A program made the translations under genes and the position numbers. A DNA stretch of 64,000 nucleotides, taken from Vagococcus sp. CY52-2. GTDB lineage: Bacteria > Bacillota > Bacilli > Lactobacillales > Vagococcaceae. Numbering within the stretch: the first letter of the stretch is position 1; each line of letters opens with the position of its first letter. This document shows, in pieces, positions 10,416 through 18,371 of this stretch. The DNA lies in the NCBI RefSeq assembly GCF_022655055.1, contig NZ_CP093384.1:682001-746000 (forward strand), read 5' to 3'. The notes beneath the pieces are model-generated. The model was not told where the DNA came from. It made no database searches and worked only from the letters and a program-made list of their open reading frames with translations.

Positions 10416-10829
10416 GAAGACAAAGAAGGCATGTTTGATACTATTGAGACAATGGGTGTGTCAATGGTTATTTTGACAGATATGTTGGAAACCATGACAC
10501 TCAATAAAGAAAAAATGCTTTATTTAGCTGAAAAAGATTGTTCTCATGTAACCGCATTGGCAGATTATTTAGCTTCTAAGTGAGTACCATCTAGACAAGC
10601 TCATGAAATCTTAGGGTTACTTGTTCTAGAATGTGCTACTGCTGGTTGTTATTTACAAGATGTTCCTCTAACTCGTTACCAAGAATTATCTCTTTTAATA
10701 GATAAGGATATATATGACGTGTTACAGTCCCAAACGGCTGTGAAACGAAGGAATAGTCTTGGTGGAACTGGCTTTGAACAAGTAAAGAATCAAATTTCTC
10801 TGGCAAAATCAACGCTATCAAGTGAGTAA
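10416..10829 (+). pseudogene. argH: Argininosuccinate lyase relic (argH), C-terminal part only
   Basis: Only the C-terminal ~137 codons of ArgH remain, joined directly to the argG relic. Recognisable ArgH-like stretches are [36 protein letters not shown] and, close to the end, [16 protein letters not shown], which corresponds to the conserved RRNxxGGT segment of the family. One in-frame TGA interrupts the fragment near 10580. The N-terminal catalytic regions are absent, so it cannot work. With the argG relic it indicates loss of the citrulline-to-arginine steps at this locus. Confidence 0.87.
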
Positions 10830-10884
10830 AGCGTTCATATAATAGTTGGCGGGTGAAGACAATATGATTAAAAATGTCATTTTT

Positions 10885-10913
10885 TTGTAACCTTTTTATG
10901 ATGAATTTATGTT
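10885..10913 (+). promoter_or_regulatory. Promoter of the coiled-coil/M23 hydrolase gene
   Basis: TTGTAA (10885-10890), 17 bases, TATGTT (10908-10913). Transcription would begin near 10920, which supports translation from the ATG at 10966 rather than from the one at 10924. Confidence 0.5.
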
Positions 10914-10965
10914 ATAGTTTACAATGAAAATAATAAATAGAAATAGAATTGGAGTTAGACTATAC

Positions 10966-12270
10966 ATGAGATTTAAAAAAATGATTGCCTTTACTTTATT
11001 AACAACAACTCTATCTGGATTTGTTTGTCCGGCTGTTATTCATGCTGAGAGTGTTGATAAAAAAATAGAGGACTCTCAAAAAAAAATAGATGAGTTAAAT
11101 GCAAAGAAACAGGCATCAGATAAAACGCTATCTGATTTAGATTCAACTATTGCTAAATTGGATAAAGATATCAATAAGGTGTTAGAAGAAAAGGCATCAT
11201 TAGAAAAAGAAATTAATTCATTAACAAAAGAAATAGATGATTTAACAATCATTATTAATAAGCGGAACAAACAAATAGAAAGTCAAGCTCGTTCTATGCA
11301 GTTAAATAGGGAAGATCAAGATTTGGTCAATGTTATCTTAGAGTCAGAATCAATATCTGATGCACTTAGTCGAACAGTAGCCTATTCTAAATTAGTCTCA
11401 GCTAATAAAGATATTATGGATGAACAAAAAAAAGATCAAGCTACCTTAGCTAAGAAAAAAGAAACATTAAATAAAAAAGTTGTTGATGTTAACAAGACTG
11501 CTAAAGAGTTAAAAACAAAACAAGAAAAATTAGAAAAAAGTAAAGCAGAGCAAGTTGCTTTGGCAGATAAAATTTTAAAAGAGTTATCAAAAGAAACAGA
11601 TAATAAATCTGCATATGAATCACAAAAAGCAGAAGCTAAACGTATTTCTGAAGAAAATAAAAAACGTTTGAAAGAATTATCGGATAAACAAGCAGCAGCT
11701 AAAAAAGCGTTACAAGAACAACGTGAAAAAGAACAAAAAGAAGCAGAAGCTAAACAATTAGAAGCTCAATCGAGCCTTTCCATTTCTAAGCAATCTAGTG
11801 CGATTGGAAAGAGTAATAATAATACCAAAACAGATGAAGACAAAAATGAAACAATCTCACTACCAAGTCAAGATGGCTTCTCATTGCCACTTTCTGGAGG
11901 GTATACGATAACGAGTGGGTTTGGTTCCAGAACGGATCCAACTGGTTACTCAGGAGATCATCATGATGGAATTGATTTAGCTACTGGAGCAGGAACGCCA
12001 ATATTGGCATCTAGAGCTGGTCAAGTAGTGGAAGCAAGTTATCATCCAAGTGCTGGTAATCACGTGATTATTTTACATGACAATGGATTGTATACATACT
12101 ATATGCATATGACAAATATCGGTACAAGTGTTGGCTCAGTAGTTGACGCAGGAGACACAATTGGGACAGTCGGATCAACAGGAAATTCAACAGGAGCCCA
12201 TTTACATTTTGGTATTAGTTCTAGTTTATGGAGTGGATTTATTAATCCAACGTCTATCTTATCCTTTTAG
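10966..12270 (+). CDS. Secreted peptidoglycan hydrolase, coiled-coil plus M23 (LytM) domain
   Basis: Probable exported murein endopeptidase. From 10966 it has 434 residues: a signal peptide (about 1-27, cut near VIHAES), a long PcsB/EnvC-like coiled coil (about 30-275), a Ser/Asn-rich linker, and a C-terminal peptidase M23 domain (about 305-434). The zinc-site motifs HHDGID and HLHFG are intact. In related cocci PcsB-type coiled coils are held inactive until FtsEX engages them; that partnership is inferred here. The gene stands alone between a promoter and a terminator, just before liaXYZ. Confidence 0.88.
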   Translation: MRFKKMIAFTLLTTTLSGFVCPAVIHAESVDKKIEDSQKKIDELNAKKQASDKTLSDLDSTIAKLDKDINKVLEEKASLEKEINSLTKEIDDLTIIINKRNKQIESQARSMQLNREDQDLVNVILESESISDALSRTVAYSKLVSANKDIMDEQKKDQATLAKKKETLNKKVVDVNKTAKELKTKQEKLEKSKAEQVALADKILKELSKETDNKSAYESQKAEAKRISEENKKRLKELSDKQAAAKKALQEQREKEQKEAEAKQLEAQSSLSISKQSSAIGKSNNNTKTDEDKNETISLPSQDGFSLPLSGGYTITSGFGSRTDPTGYSGDHHDGIDLATGAGTPILASRAGQVVEASYHPSAGNHVIILHDNGLYTYYMHMTNIGTSVGSVVDAGDTIGTVGSTGNSTGAHLHFGISSSLWSGFINPTSILSF

Positions 12271-12281
12271 TCAGTAAGCTA

Positions 12282-12319
12282 TAAAAACCTTAAAATTTAT
12301 TTTAAGGTTTTTATTTTTT
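12282..12319 (+). terminator. Rho-independent terminator after the M23 hydrolase gene
   Basis: The stem TAAAAACCTTAAAAT / ATTTTAAGGTTTTTA is followed by T-rich sequence just after the hydrolase stop. Confidence 0.85.
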
Positions 12320-12373
12320 AGAATGATAAACGAATAAGTCTTGGTATACAGGAATAAATCCAACTCAAGTCCT

Positions 12374-12402
12374 ATGACATTTCTTTAAAAATAAGACATA
12401 AT
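12374..12402 (+). promoter_or_regulatory. liaXYZ promoter
   Basis: ATGACA (12374-12379), 17 bases, CATAAT (12397-12402), close to sigma-A consensus. The stretch TCAAGTCCTATGAC overlapping the -35 is where a LiaR operator would be expected; I did not match it to a consensus. Confidence 0.5.
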
Positions 12403-12455
12403 ATGAGTGTAGGTTAGTAATGTGATAGATAAAGAAGTTAAGAGGAGGATATATA

Positions 12456-13955
12456 ATGAACGAACGTGAACGAATTTTAGACTTAGTTAAAAAAGGTATT
12501 TTAACAACTGATGAGGCATTAGTATTATTAGAAAATATTGCCACAGAAAAAGATGAAAAATTAATTGATAATGAAGCCAAGCAAGTAAATTATAAATCAG
12601 CAGAAAGCCAATCCAAAACAGGATACAATGATAGTAAAGTATTAGAAAGAGTGTTAGAAAAATTAGCAGAAGAAGAAAATAGAAAATCTGTAGAATATGA
12701 TGAATTAACAGTTGAAATTCAAGGATTAAGACAAGATATTCGAGAAATTGAAGAACAACTGACAGTCTTTGATACAATGGAAGATTTAGATACATTGACT
12801 CCTGAAAAAGAAGCTGAGCGAGAGCAACTAAAAAAAGATTTAGCTTATTTAAAAGAAACAGATATTCAATTATCTAATGACAAAGCAGAATTAAATGAAG
12901 AATTAAAATCGATAAAAAAAGAGCGTCGTGATGCACAAGAAACAGAAAAAATATTAGGGTTTGATATTCCAAAAGATTGGAAAGAACAAACCAATCAAAA
13001 AATAAACCATGCGTCTGGTAAAGTAGAAGAAGCAGGTAAATACTTTGGTGATTTTTTGAAAAAAACAGTGGATGCGGTTAGTTCTACCGTTTCTGATAAT
13101 GTGGAATGGAAAGACGTGAATATCAAAGTACCTGGTGTAAGTTCTCATAGTTTTACACATGAATTTCTTTATCCAAATAGTACAGCTACGTTGATTGATG
13201 TCAAAGTAGCAAATGGTAAAGTTAAATTTAAAACATGGAACCAACCAGATGTTAAGATCGTTGCAAACATTAAGTTTTATGGTAAATTAAACAATAACAC
13301 ACCATTTGAAGCATTCATTGAGCGTAGTGAAATTGTTGTAGATGAAGAAAACATTTCATTTCAAGTACCAAACAAACGACTAAGTTGTGAATTAGATTTT
13401 TATTTACCACAACATTTATTTGATCATGTGTCAGTGAAAATGTTAAATGGCGATATTAAAGTTGAAGATATGTTACTGGGTGATATTTTCCTCAAATCAA
13501 CAAATGGTAAAATGAAGGTAAAAAATATTAAAGCAACTATGCTTGAAGTTGAAGGTGTTAATGGTGATATTCAAGTAGAAGATAGTGACATTGTAGATTT
13601 TATTGGTCAAACTGTTAACGGTGAATTAATCAGTAAATCCGTTATTGAGCATACTAATGTATCATTAATTAATGGCGCAGTAAAAGTTACTTCAAATGAT
13701 TTAAAAACAAAAAAAATTAAAGCAACTGTGGTAAATGGAGACATCAAAGTTTCCCTTGCAAAACAAGCAGGTATTCAAGCAGATTGCCAAACGAATTTTG
13801 GCTCAATTAAAAATCGTTTTAGTAACATTGATATTTTAAAAGAAAAGAAAGAGCGAATGAATCAAATGGTTGAATTTGTTCGACAAGATGATAATATGGT
13901 TCAATTATCTTTAAATACGACAACAGGAAGTATTTACTTGAAAGATAATGACTAA
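12456..13955 (+). CDS. liaX: LiaX-type envelope-stress sensor protein (DUF4097 C-terminal domain)
   Basis: The 499-residue protein has the architecture of enterococcal LiaX, which senses daptomycin and antimicrobial peptides and modulates LiaFSR signalling. Residues 1-40 form a SHOCT-like helical start (MNERERILDLVKKGILTTDEALVLL), then a charged coiled coil (about 65-155), then a beta-rich DUF4097 domain (about 215-480) with repeated NGDI/NGK motifs of a beta-helix. There is no signal peptide, as in known LiaX. A PspC gene and a YvlD-type membrane gene follow immediately, the liaXYZ order. LiaFSR genes are not in the window. Confidence 0.85.
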   Translation: MNERERILDLVKKGILTTDEALVLLENIATEKDEKLIDNEAKQVNYKSAESQSKTGYNDSKVLERVLEKLAEEENRKSVEYDELTVEIQGLRQDIREIEEQLTVFDTMEDLDTLTPEKEAEREQLKKDLAYLKETDIQLSNDKAELNEELKSIKKERRDAQETEKILGFDIPKDWKEQTNQKINHASGKVEEAGKYFGDFLKKTVDAVSSTVSDNVEWKDVNIKVPGVSSHSFTHEFLYPNSTATLIDVKVANGKVKFKTWNQPDVKIVANIKFYGKLNNNTPFEAFIERSEIVVDEENISFQVPNKRLSCELDFYLPQHLFDHVSVKMLNGDIKVEDMLLGDIFLKSTNGKMKVKNIKATMLEVEGVNGDIQVEDSDIVDFIGQTVNGELISKSVIEHTNVSLINGAVKVTSNDLKTKKIKATVVNGDIKVSLAKQAGIQADCQTNFGSIKNRFSNIDILKEKKERMNQMVEFVRQDDNMVQLSLNTTTGSIYLKDND

Positions 13956-13973
13956 TAGATGGAGTGAAAAAAA

Positions 13974-14294
13974 ATGGGAAGAAAACTAACAAAATCAAGT
14001 AATAATATTGTTTTAACAGGAACATTAGCAGGTATTGCAGAATATTTTAATATCGATCCAACCTTGGTAAGAATCATTTATGTGATTTTATCAATGTTTA
14101 CACTAGGTTCACCAATTATTTTATATATTTTGCTAGCCTTAATTGTTCCAGGTTCAAATAAACAAAGTAGACCACGTTCTCCATATGAAGGATATGGCGG
14201 TTATAATTATGAAGAATCATCTAAACAATATAAAGCAAAACGACCAAGAAAAGAAGCACAAAAAGTAGAAGAAGATGACTGGAGTGACTTTTAG
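13974..14294 (+). CDS. liaY: PspC-domain membrane protein, LiaY-type
   Basis: Small 106-residue membrane protein with an N-terminal PspC domain (about 1-60): KLTKSSNNIVLTGTLAGIAEYFNIDPTLVRIIYVILS, a hydrophobic helix and a P-G break. A basic, Tyr-rich cytoplasmic tail ends in EEDDWSDF. In enterococci LiaY links LiaX signalling to membrane remodelling; here the role is inferred from homology and position. It starts 18 bases after liaX behind GGAGTG and shares one base with the next start codon. Confidence 0.85.
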   Translation: MGRKLTKSSNNIVLTGTLAGIAEYFNIDPTLVRIIYVILSMFTLGSPIILYILLALIVPGSNKQSRPRSPYEGYGGYNYEESSKQYKAKRPRKEAQKVEEDDWSDF

Positions 14295-14647
14295 TGACAT
14301 ACTTTCAACGTCTAATTATTAATACGTTGGCGTTCATCTCATTATCTGTATTATTTCCTTCCATGTTTTATGTTAATAGTTTTATGATAGCCATTGTGGC
14401 AAGTGTTGTTTTATCGGCATTAAATGTATTAGTAAAACCCATATTACATATCTTGTCACTACCTATTACACTCATAACATTTGGTTTGTTTAGTTTCGTG
14501 ATAAATGGGATGATGTTAAAATTCACATCTGTGATTGTCGGTGAACAAAACTTTGCTTTCTCTAGTTTAGGAGCAGCAGTATTTATTTCGCTACTTCTTT
14601 CATTGATTAATTCCATTGTGATTAATAGACATGTCGATAGATATTAA
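14294..14647 (+). CDS. liaZ: YvlD/phage-holin-like four-helix membrane protein, LiaZ-type
   Basis: A 117-residue protein made of four hydrophobic helices, with the family pattern ALNVLVKPILHILSLPITLITFGLFSFVINGMML in its middle. It starts at a GTG that overlaps the liaY TAG by one base, so translation is coupled. It matches the third gene of the enterococcal liaXYZ cluster. Biochemical function is unknown. Confidence 0.82.
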   Translation: MTYFQRLIINTLAFISLSVLFPSMFYVNSFMIAIVASVVLSALNVLVKPILHILSLPITLITFGLFSFVINGMMLKFTSVIVGEQNFAFSSLGAAVFISLLLSLINSIVINRHVDRY

Positions 14648-14662
14648 AATTGTATGATAGTG

Positions 14663-14697
14663 AAGCATATAGTGTGTTAACACTGTATGCTTTTTTG
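14663..14697 (+). terminator. Rho-independent terminator after liaZ
   Basis: AAGCATATAGTGT, loop GTTA, ACACTGTATGCTT then T6; one G-T wobble in the stem. Confidence 0.85.
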
Positions 14698-15109
14698 TTT
14701 ATTTATATGATTATCCGTTAGTTTATCTCTTTGCTAGATTTTTTATGTCTTTTGATTTAAACTGGTATTTATGAAAAAAATTTGAAAATGAACTATAAGA
14801 ACAGATAAAGAAAGTCAGATGGAAACTCTTTTAAAAACTGATGGTAATGGTGTCAATGGGTTGGCAAAAAACATACCATTTACCCAATCGCTTCCAGATG
14901 TGGGGTATTTGCTAAAATAGATGTGCAATCATCGATTGAATCGTATTCGATTGATGTTAGCAACCGCTAAGAAAAATATGTAACCAACTGTTAAATTTTA
15001 TAGATAATCTAAAGTAAAAACAAAACTTGATTTTTACTATAAAGTTATTTTATTATTTTTCTATCAGTGTATATGAGATAGGCTAGAACTATTGTAAATA
15101 GAGGAGAGT
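14698..15109 (+). other. Gene-poor stretch with an unrecognised coding relic
   Basis: About 410 bases without an intact gene. One frame (14803-14919) reads as protein-like sequence, with the segments ESQMETLLKTDG, NGLAKNIPFTQS and LPDVGYLLK ending at a TAG, but it has no start or ribosome site and I do not recognise the family. The rest is AT-rich with no clear structure. Confidence 0.35.
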
Positions 15110-15163
15110 ATGAACCTGTTTAATTTATCAGTAGATGAGATGATCATCCTTTTCAATTTCTAA
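15110..15163 (+). CDS. Possible 17-residue peptide before the K+ channel gene
   Basis: ATG at 15110 follows a strong GAGGAGAGT ribosome site and reads 17 codons (MNLFNLSVDEMIILFNF) to TAA. It could be a leader peptide for the channel gene 45 bases downstream or the surviving start of a decayed gene. The surrounding relics make the second option at least as likely. Confidence 0.25.
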   Translation: MNLFNLSVDEMIILFNF

Positions 15164-15207
15164 GAACAGTTGTTTAATGTTAAAGATTAATCATGTGGGA
15201 GAGAGTA

Positions 15208-15942
15208 ATGAACCAACAAAAATTAAAAAAAATTTATTTACTCATGATGTTTCTATTGATTATTATTTCAATAGTTATCAATGTTATTAATTTTCAATAC
15301 AAAGAAATAATAGATATCATAATATTGCTTATTTTTGCTTTAGATAGTTTTTATACATTATGGAAAACCGATAATAAAAGGGATTATTTAAAACATCATT
15401 TTTTAGATTTTATTGCGATTATCCCATTTCATCATGCATTTCGTTTGGTAAAATTTTTTCCGCTTATCATGCAGAGTATACAAATCACTTCGCTTGGACA
15501 ACGGTATTTATTACCTGTATTTTTGAAATTAAGAGAAACAGGTACAGGAAAACTTTTTAATACTTTTTTGATTATTTTTATTTTTTTACCGTTACCGTTA
15601 CTATGGATCGAGCCTAATATTACAAATTATGAGGATTTGATTTGGTGGGAGATGCAGACTGTCACAACTGTTGGTTATGGGGATATTATGATTCAAACTG
15701 GGTTAGGAAGACTTGTCGGTGGGATATTAATGGTCTTAGGTGTTGGAATTATTTCAACTTTTACTAGTAACTTAACGCGGATTATTAGTCATTCTAAGAA
15801 GCCCAATCATAAAAAAGCAGATGATGTCATTGAAGAATTACTAAAACAAAAATCGTTTAATAAGGAAGATTTAGAAATCATTGAAGCTTGGTTAACATTA
15901 GAAAAAAAGAAACAACAAAAAATAGATAATACTAAAACATGA
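15208..15942 (+). CDS. Voltage-gated-type potassium channel protein
   Basis: Membrane K+ channel of the Kch/KvAP-like kind, 244 residues from the ATG at 15208. I chose this over 15193 because GTGGGAGAGAGTA precedes it. Hydrophobic segments are seen near residues 8-27, 30-50, 62-75 and 110-130, with an S4-like region (FRLVKFFPLIMQ). The pore loop holds the selectivity filter T-V-G-Y-G-D in VTTVGYGDI, followed by the final helix (LVGGILMVLGVGIISTF). A charged cytoplasmic tail of about 50 residues (EELLKQKSFNKEDLEIIEAW) lacks a recognisable RCK domain. It stands alone between decayed stretches and has its own terminator. Confidence 0.85.
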   Translation: MNQQKLKKIYLLMMFLLIIISIVINVINFQYKEIIDIIILLIFALDSFYTLWKTDNKRDYLKHHFLDFIAIIPFHHAFRLVKFFPLIMQSIQITSLGQRYLLPVFLKLRETGTGKLFNTFLIIFIFLPLPLLWIEPNITNYEDLIWWEMQTVTTVGYGDIMIQTGLGRLVGGILMVLGVGIISTFTSNLTRIISHSKKPNHKKADDVIEELLKQKSFNKEDLEIIEAWLTLEKKKQQKIDNTKT

Positions 15943-15947
15943 TAAAC

Positions 15948-15984
15948 AAACAGTCTCGATTTTTTATACGAGGCTGTTTTATTT
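15948..15984 (+). terminator. Rho-independent terminator after the K+ channel gene
   Basis: AAACAGTCTCG / CGAGGCTGTTT stem (one wobble) with a 10-base loop and a T-rich tail. Confidence 0.85.
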
Positions 15985-16013
15985 TATATTATGATATAAT
16001 TAAATAATGAAAT

Positions 16014-16205
16014 ATGACAAAATTGAAGCAAATTAAACTTTATAAAAAAATAAAGATGTTAGACCGGCAAGGTTTTTATAATCATAAAATTGATTTAGAG
16101 CATTTAATGATGTATAAAAAGATTGGGAAATTAAATATATCCATTAAAGAGTTAATTAATGAATTGAATATGTCATATTATATTAATGATTTAATAGGTA
16201 ATTAG
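16014..16205 (+). CDS. Small ORF of unknown function, doubtful
   Basis: Sixty-three codons, Lys/Ile/Asn-rich, no signal peptide or membrane segment, no clear ribosome site before the ATG. The sequence (LYKKIKMLDRQGFYNHKIDLEHLMMYKKIGKL) looks helical. It lies directly before an ABC-ATPase relic and may itself be debris. I do not recognise a family. Confidence 0.3.
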   Translation: MTKLKQIKLYKKIKMLDRQGFYNHKIDLEHLMMYKKIGKLNISIKELINELNMSYYINDLIGN

Positions 16206-16213
16206 TCACTTGA

Positions 16214-16665
16214 TATGAGACAACGATTATGTCGATGGATGAGGTGATGGATGGACTAGATCCAACAAACGTGACACTTATTTCAATCATTATGATAAAA
16301 AAAGAGATGAAAGAAAACTGATTATAATCACTTCCCATTTGTTGGATAACTTGGAGTAGTATGCAGATCGTATTTTCTTCCTATCAAATGGTCAATTAGA
16401 ATTATTTTTTGACCGAAAGACTGGAACGAAAGATCAAACAAGGTATCTAAAAATAAATCAAGCGGATTGTCGTTTTTTATCAGAAGAGATCATAGAAAGA
16501 GGTCAATTATTAGCGGAAGGATTATTTTTACTACCATTAGATAATGGTGATGAGAAAGAATTATTCCTTAATCTACCTTTAGAAGAAATGAGTAGTGTGA
16601 CGGTTTCAAGGCTCTCTTTAAAGGAAGCCTACGACATAAAATTTGGGTTAAATAAAAAAGATTAA
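16214..16665 (+). pseudogene. ABC transporter ATPase relic (C-terminal half)
   Basis: Starting in mid-domain, the frame gives a Walker-B-like MDEVMDGLDPTN, then after a frame change RLIIITSHLLDNLE, an in-frame TAG, and YADRIFFLSNGQLELFF. These are the D-loop, H-loop and following strand of an ABC ATPase. The remaining ~90 codons (to the TAA at 16663) resemble the accessory C-terminal part of multidrug or bacteriocin-type exporters' ATPases. Walker A and the signature are missing, and the Walker B glutamate sits after a changed context, so the gene is dead. Confidence 0.75.
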
Positions 16666-16683
16666 CCTGTAAAGAAAAAACAC

Positions 16684-16712
16684 TTTACAAGAGTAATTAA
16701 AACTGTTAAACT
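16684..16712 (+). promoter_or_regulatory. rpsP-khpA promoter
   Basis: TTTACA (16684-16689), 17 bases, TAAACT (16707-16712), giving a leader of about 45 bases before rpsP. Confidence 0.5.
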
Positions 16713-16761
16713 ATGCTTTGTGATTAAAACAAATCAAAAAATTTTTGGAGGTGCCTTAATA

Positions 16762-17037
16762 ATGGCAGTTAAAATTCGTTTAAAACGTATGGGTTCTAAA
16801 AAGAAACCTTTTTATCGTATGGTAGTAGCAGATTCTCGTTCACCTCGTGATGGACGTTACATCGAAGTAGTGGGAACTTACAACCCATTAACAGATCCAG
16901 CTCAAGTAAAAGTTGAAGAAGACTTAATCTTAGACTGGTTATCAAAAGGAGCTCAACCTTCTGATACAGTACGTAACATTTTATCTCGTGAAGGAATCAT
17001 GAAAAAACATCACGAAGCTAAATATACTAAAAAATAA
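16762..17037 (+). CDS. rpsP: 30S ribosomal protein S16
   Basis: Small-subunit ribosomal protein of 91 residues, starting [19 protein letters not shown], the universal S16 signature. The start at 16762 follows GGAGGTGCC; upstream in-frame codons are not part of the protein. It is paired with khpA as in many Firmicutes, without the rimM and trmD genes that often follow further on. Confidence 0.98.
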   Translation: MAVKIRLKRMGSKKKPFYRMVVADSRSPRDGRYIEVVGTYNPLTDPAQVKVEEDLILDWLSKGAQPSDTVRNILSREGIMKKHHEAKYTKK

Positions 17038-17050
17038 GGTGGGCTTATGA

Positions 17051-17299
17051 ATGACTGATGTAAAAGATTTGGTATTAACCATTGTCCGTCCGTTAGTTAG
17101 TCAACCCGATTTAGTTCACCTAGATGTAGAAGAATCTGAGGAATTTATGGAGTACAATTTAACAGTAGCTTCAGAAGATATCGGTCGTATCATTGGAAAA
17201 CAAGGTCGTGTGGCGAAAGCAATTCGTACAATTGTTTACAGTGTTCGTACGGATCATTCTAAGAGAATTCGTTTAAACATTCTAGATGACAACAATTAA
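17051..17299 (+). CDS. khpA: KH-domain RNA-binding protein KhpA
   Basis: An 82-residue KH-domain protein with the G-x-x-G loop in GRIIGKQGRVAKAIRT. In streptococci and relatives KhpA forms a complex with KhpB (EloR/Jag) and controls cell elongation and RNA levels; that role is taken from the family. It follows rpsP by 13 bases and ends at a strong terminator shared with the opposing yitT-type gene. Confidence 0.93.
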   Translation: MTDVKDLVLTIVRPLVSQPDLVHLDVEESEEFMEYNLTVASEDIGRIIGKQGRVAKAIRTIVYSVRTDHSKRIRLNILDDNN

Positions 17300-17337
17300 A
17301 AAGCAAGTGTTAGAGTTAATCTAACGCTTGCTTTTTT
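17299..17337. terminator. Bidirectional terminator between khpA and the YitT-family gene
   Basis: AAAGCAAGTGTTAGA / TCTAACGCTTGCTTT stem with a short loop and T6 on the plus strand and A5 before it, so it can serve both converging units. Confidence 0.88.
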
Positions 17338-17338
17338 G

Positions 17339-18196
17339 TCATCTATAAGCAGTAAATCCTTTACCAACAACCTCATGAGCACTTGTAACCACGACAAAGG
17401 CTTCATCGTCGATATCTAGTATTGCTTGTTTTAGTGCGATAAATTGATTTTCCTGAATAACGACCATAATCATTTTCTTCTCTTCAAGATTTAAGCCACC
17501 TTCAATAGAAATAAGAGTAGCCCCTAAGTCTAAATCAGAAATAATCTGTTCTCGAATTTTTTTATAGTTATTAGAAATAATCATGACATTTTTAGATGAT
17601 TCAGGACCAACTTGGACAGTGTCAACCATACGACTAGTTAAATATAATGCAATAAGAGCAAACAAAACCGCCTGCACATCAAACACAAAAAGAGCACTTA
17701 AAATAACTAAACCATCACAAATTCCTAAAATAATTCCTAATTTAATTGGAATATATTTTTGGACAATCAATGCAATTAAGGCAGTTCCTCCAGTTGAGCC
17801 TTTTCCTAAAAAGACCAAACCAACACCAAGACCAACTGTAATCCCACCAAAAATAGCAGCTAAAATAGGCTCAATATGACTTAGAGCCACACCGTGTAGT
17901 AATGACACAAATAATGGCACAAGAAAACTGCCTAAAATACTTTTGAAAAAAATTTCTTTCCCTAATAAAAAGAAAGATAGTGTCAGCAACACAAAGTTAA
18001 CTGAAAATAACACAATACTGGGTGTTAAATGAAGTGTCTCGTATAAAATAATAGTTAATCCATTGATTCCTCCAGACACAATTCGATTGGGCAATAAAAA
18101 AGCATTGAAACCAAATGCAACAAAAAGTGTTCCAATGACAATAAATAAGGTATCACTAAAGCGTGTCCCCATCTTTTTTTGTAAAGTTTGTACCAT
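17339..18196 (-). CDS. YitT-family membrane protein (DUF161/DUF2179)
   Basis: A 285-residue integral membrane protein with five to six hydrophobic helices in the first ~190 residues (N-terminal YitT domain, LFVAFGFNAFLLPNRIVSGG). A soluble C-terminal DUF2179 domain follows (about 200-280, DLGATLISIEGGLN and IDDEAFVVVTSAHEVVGKGF). Substrate and function of the family are not established. The ATG follows AAGGAGGAGTCAAT on the minus strand. It is divergent from ppdK. Confidence 0.88.
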   Translation of the reverse strand: MVQTLQKKMGTRFSDTLFIVIGTLFVAFGFNAFLLPNRIVSGGINGLTIILYETLHLTPSIVLFSVNFVLLTLSFFLLGKEIFFKSILGSFLVPLFVSLLHGVALSHIEPILAAIFGGITVGLGVGLVFLGKGSTGGTALIALIVQKYIPIKLGIILGICDGLVILSALFVFDVQAVLFALIALYLTSRMVDTVQVGPESSKNVMIISNNYKKIREQIISDLDLGATLISIEGGLNLEEKKMIMVVIQENQFIALKQAILDIDDEAFVVVTSAHEVVGKGFTAYR

Positions 18197-18302
18197 ATTG
18201 ACTCCTCCTTGAAAATATATCGTAACTTATTTCAGAAATTTTTTAAAGTAGTTTTACATTAATTTGTGAATGAACATTCTAATAAAACCTATTAATTATC
18301 TA

Positions 18303-18331
18303 TTGATTTTATATATGACGTACTATATAAT
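18303..18331 (+). promoter_or_regulatory. ppdK promoter with a CcpN-type operator in the spacer
   Basis: TTGATT (18303-18308), 17 bases, TATAAT (18326-18331). The spacer contains TATGACGTACT (18314-18324), which agrees at 10 of 11 positions with the CcpN box as I recall it (TRTGHYATAYW). A CcpN-like repressor is encoded in the same operon, so auto-repression of the operon is a reasonable inference. Confidence 0.55.
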
Positions 18332-18371
18332 AAATAATATGTATTAATAAAAGTTAATTGGAGGTATTAGT

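Noticed and set aside
12487-12795. Minus-strand 102-codon frame inside liaX
   Set aside because: Leu/Ile/Phe-rich shadow of the coiled-coil coding strand, without a ribosome site; the plus-strand gene is clear.
16668-16689. Hairpin TGTAAAG / CTTTACA as a terminator after the ABC relic
   Set aside because: The 7-bp stem lacks a following U-run and overlaps the better-supported rpsP -35.
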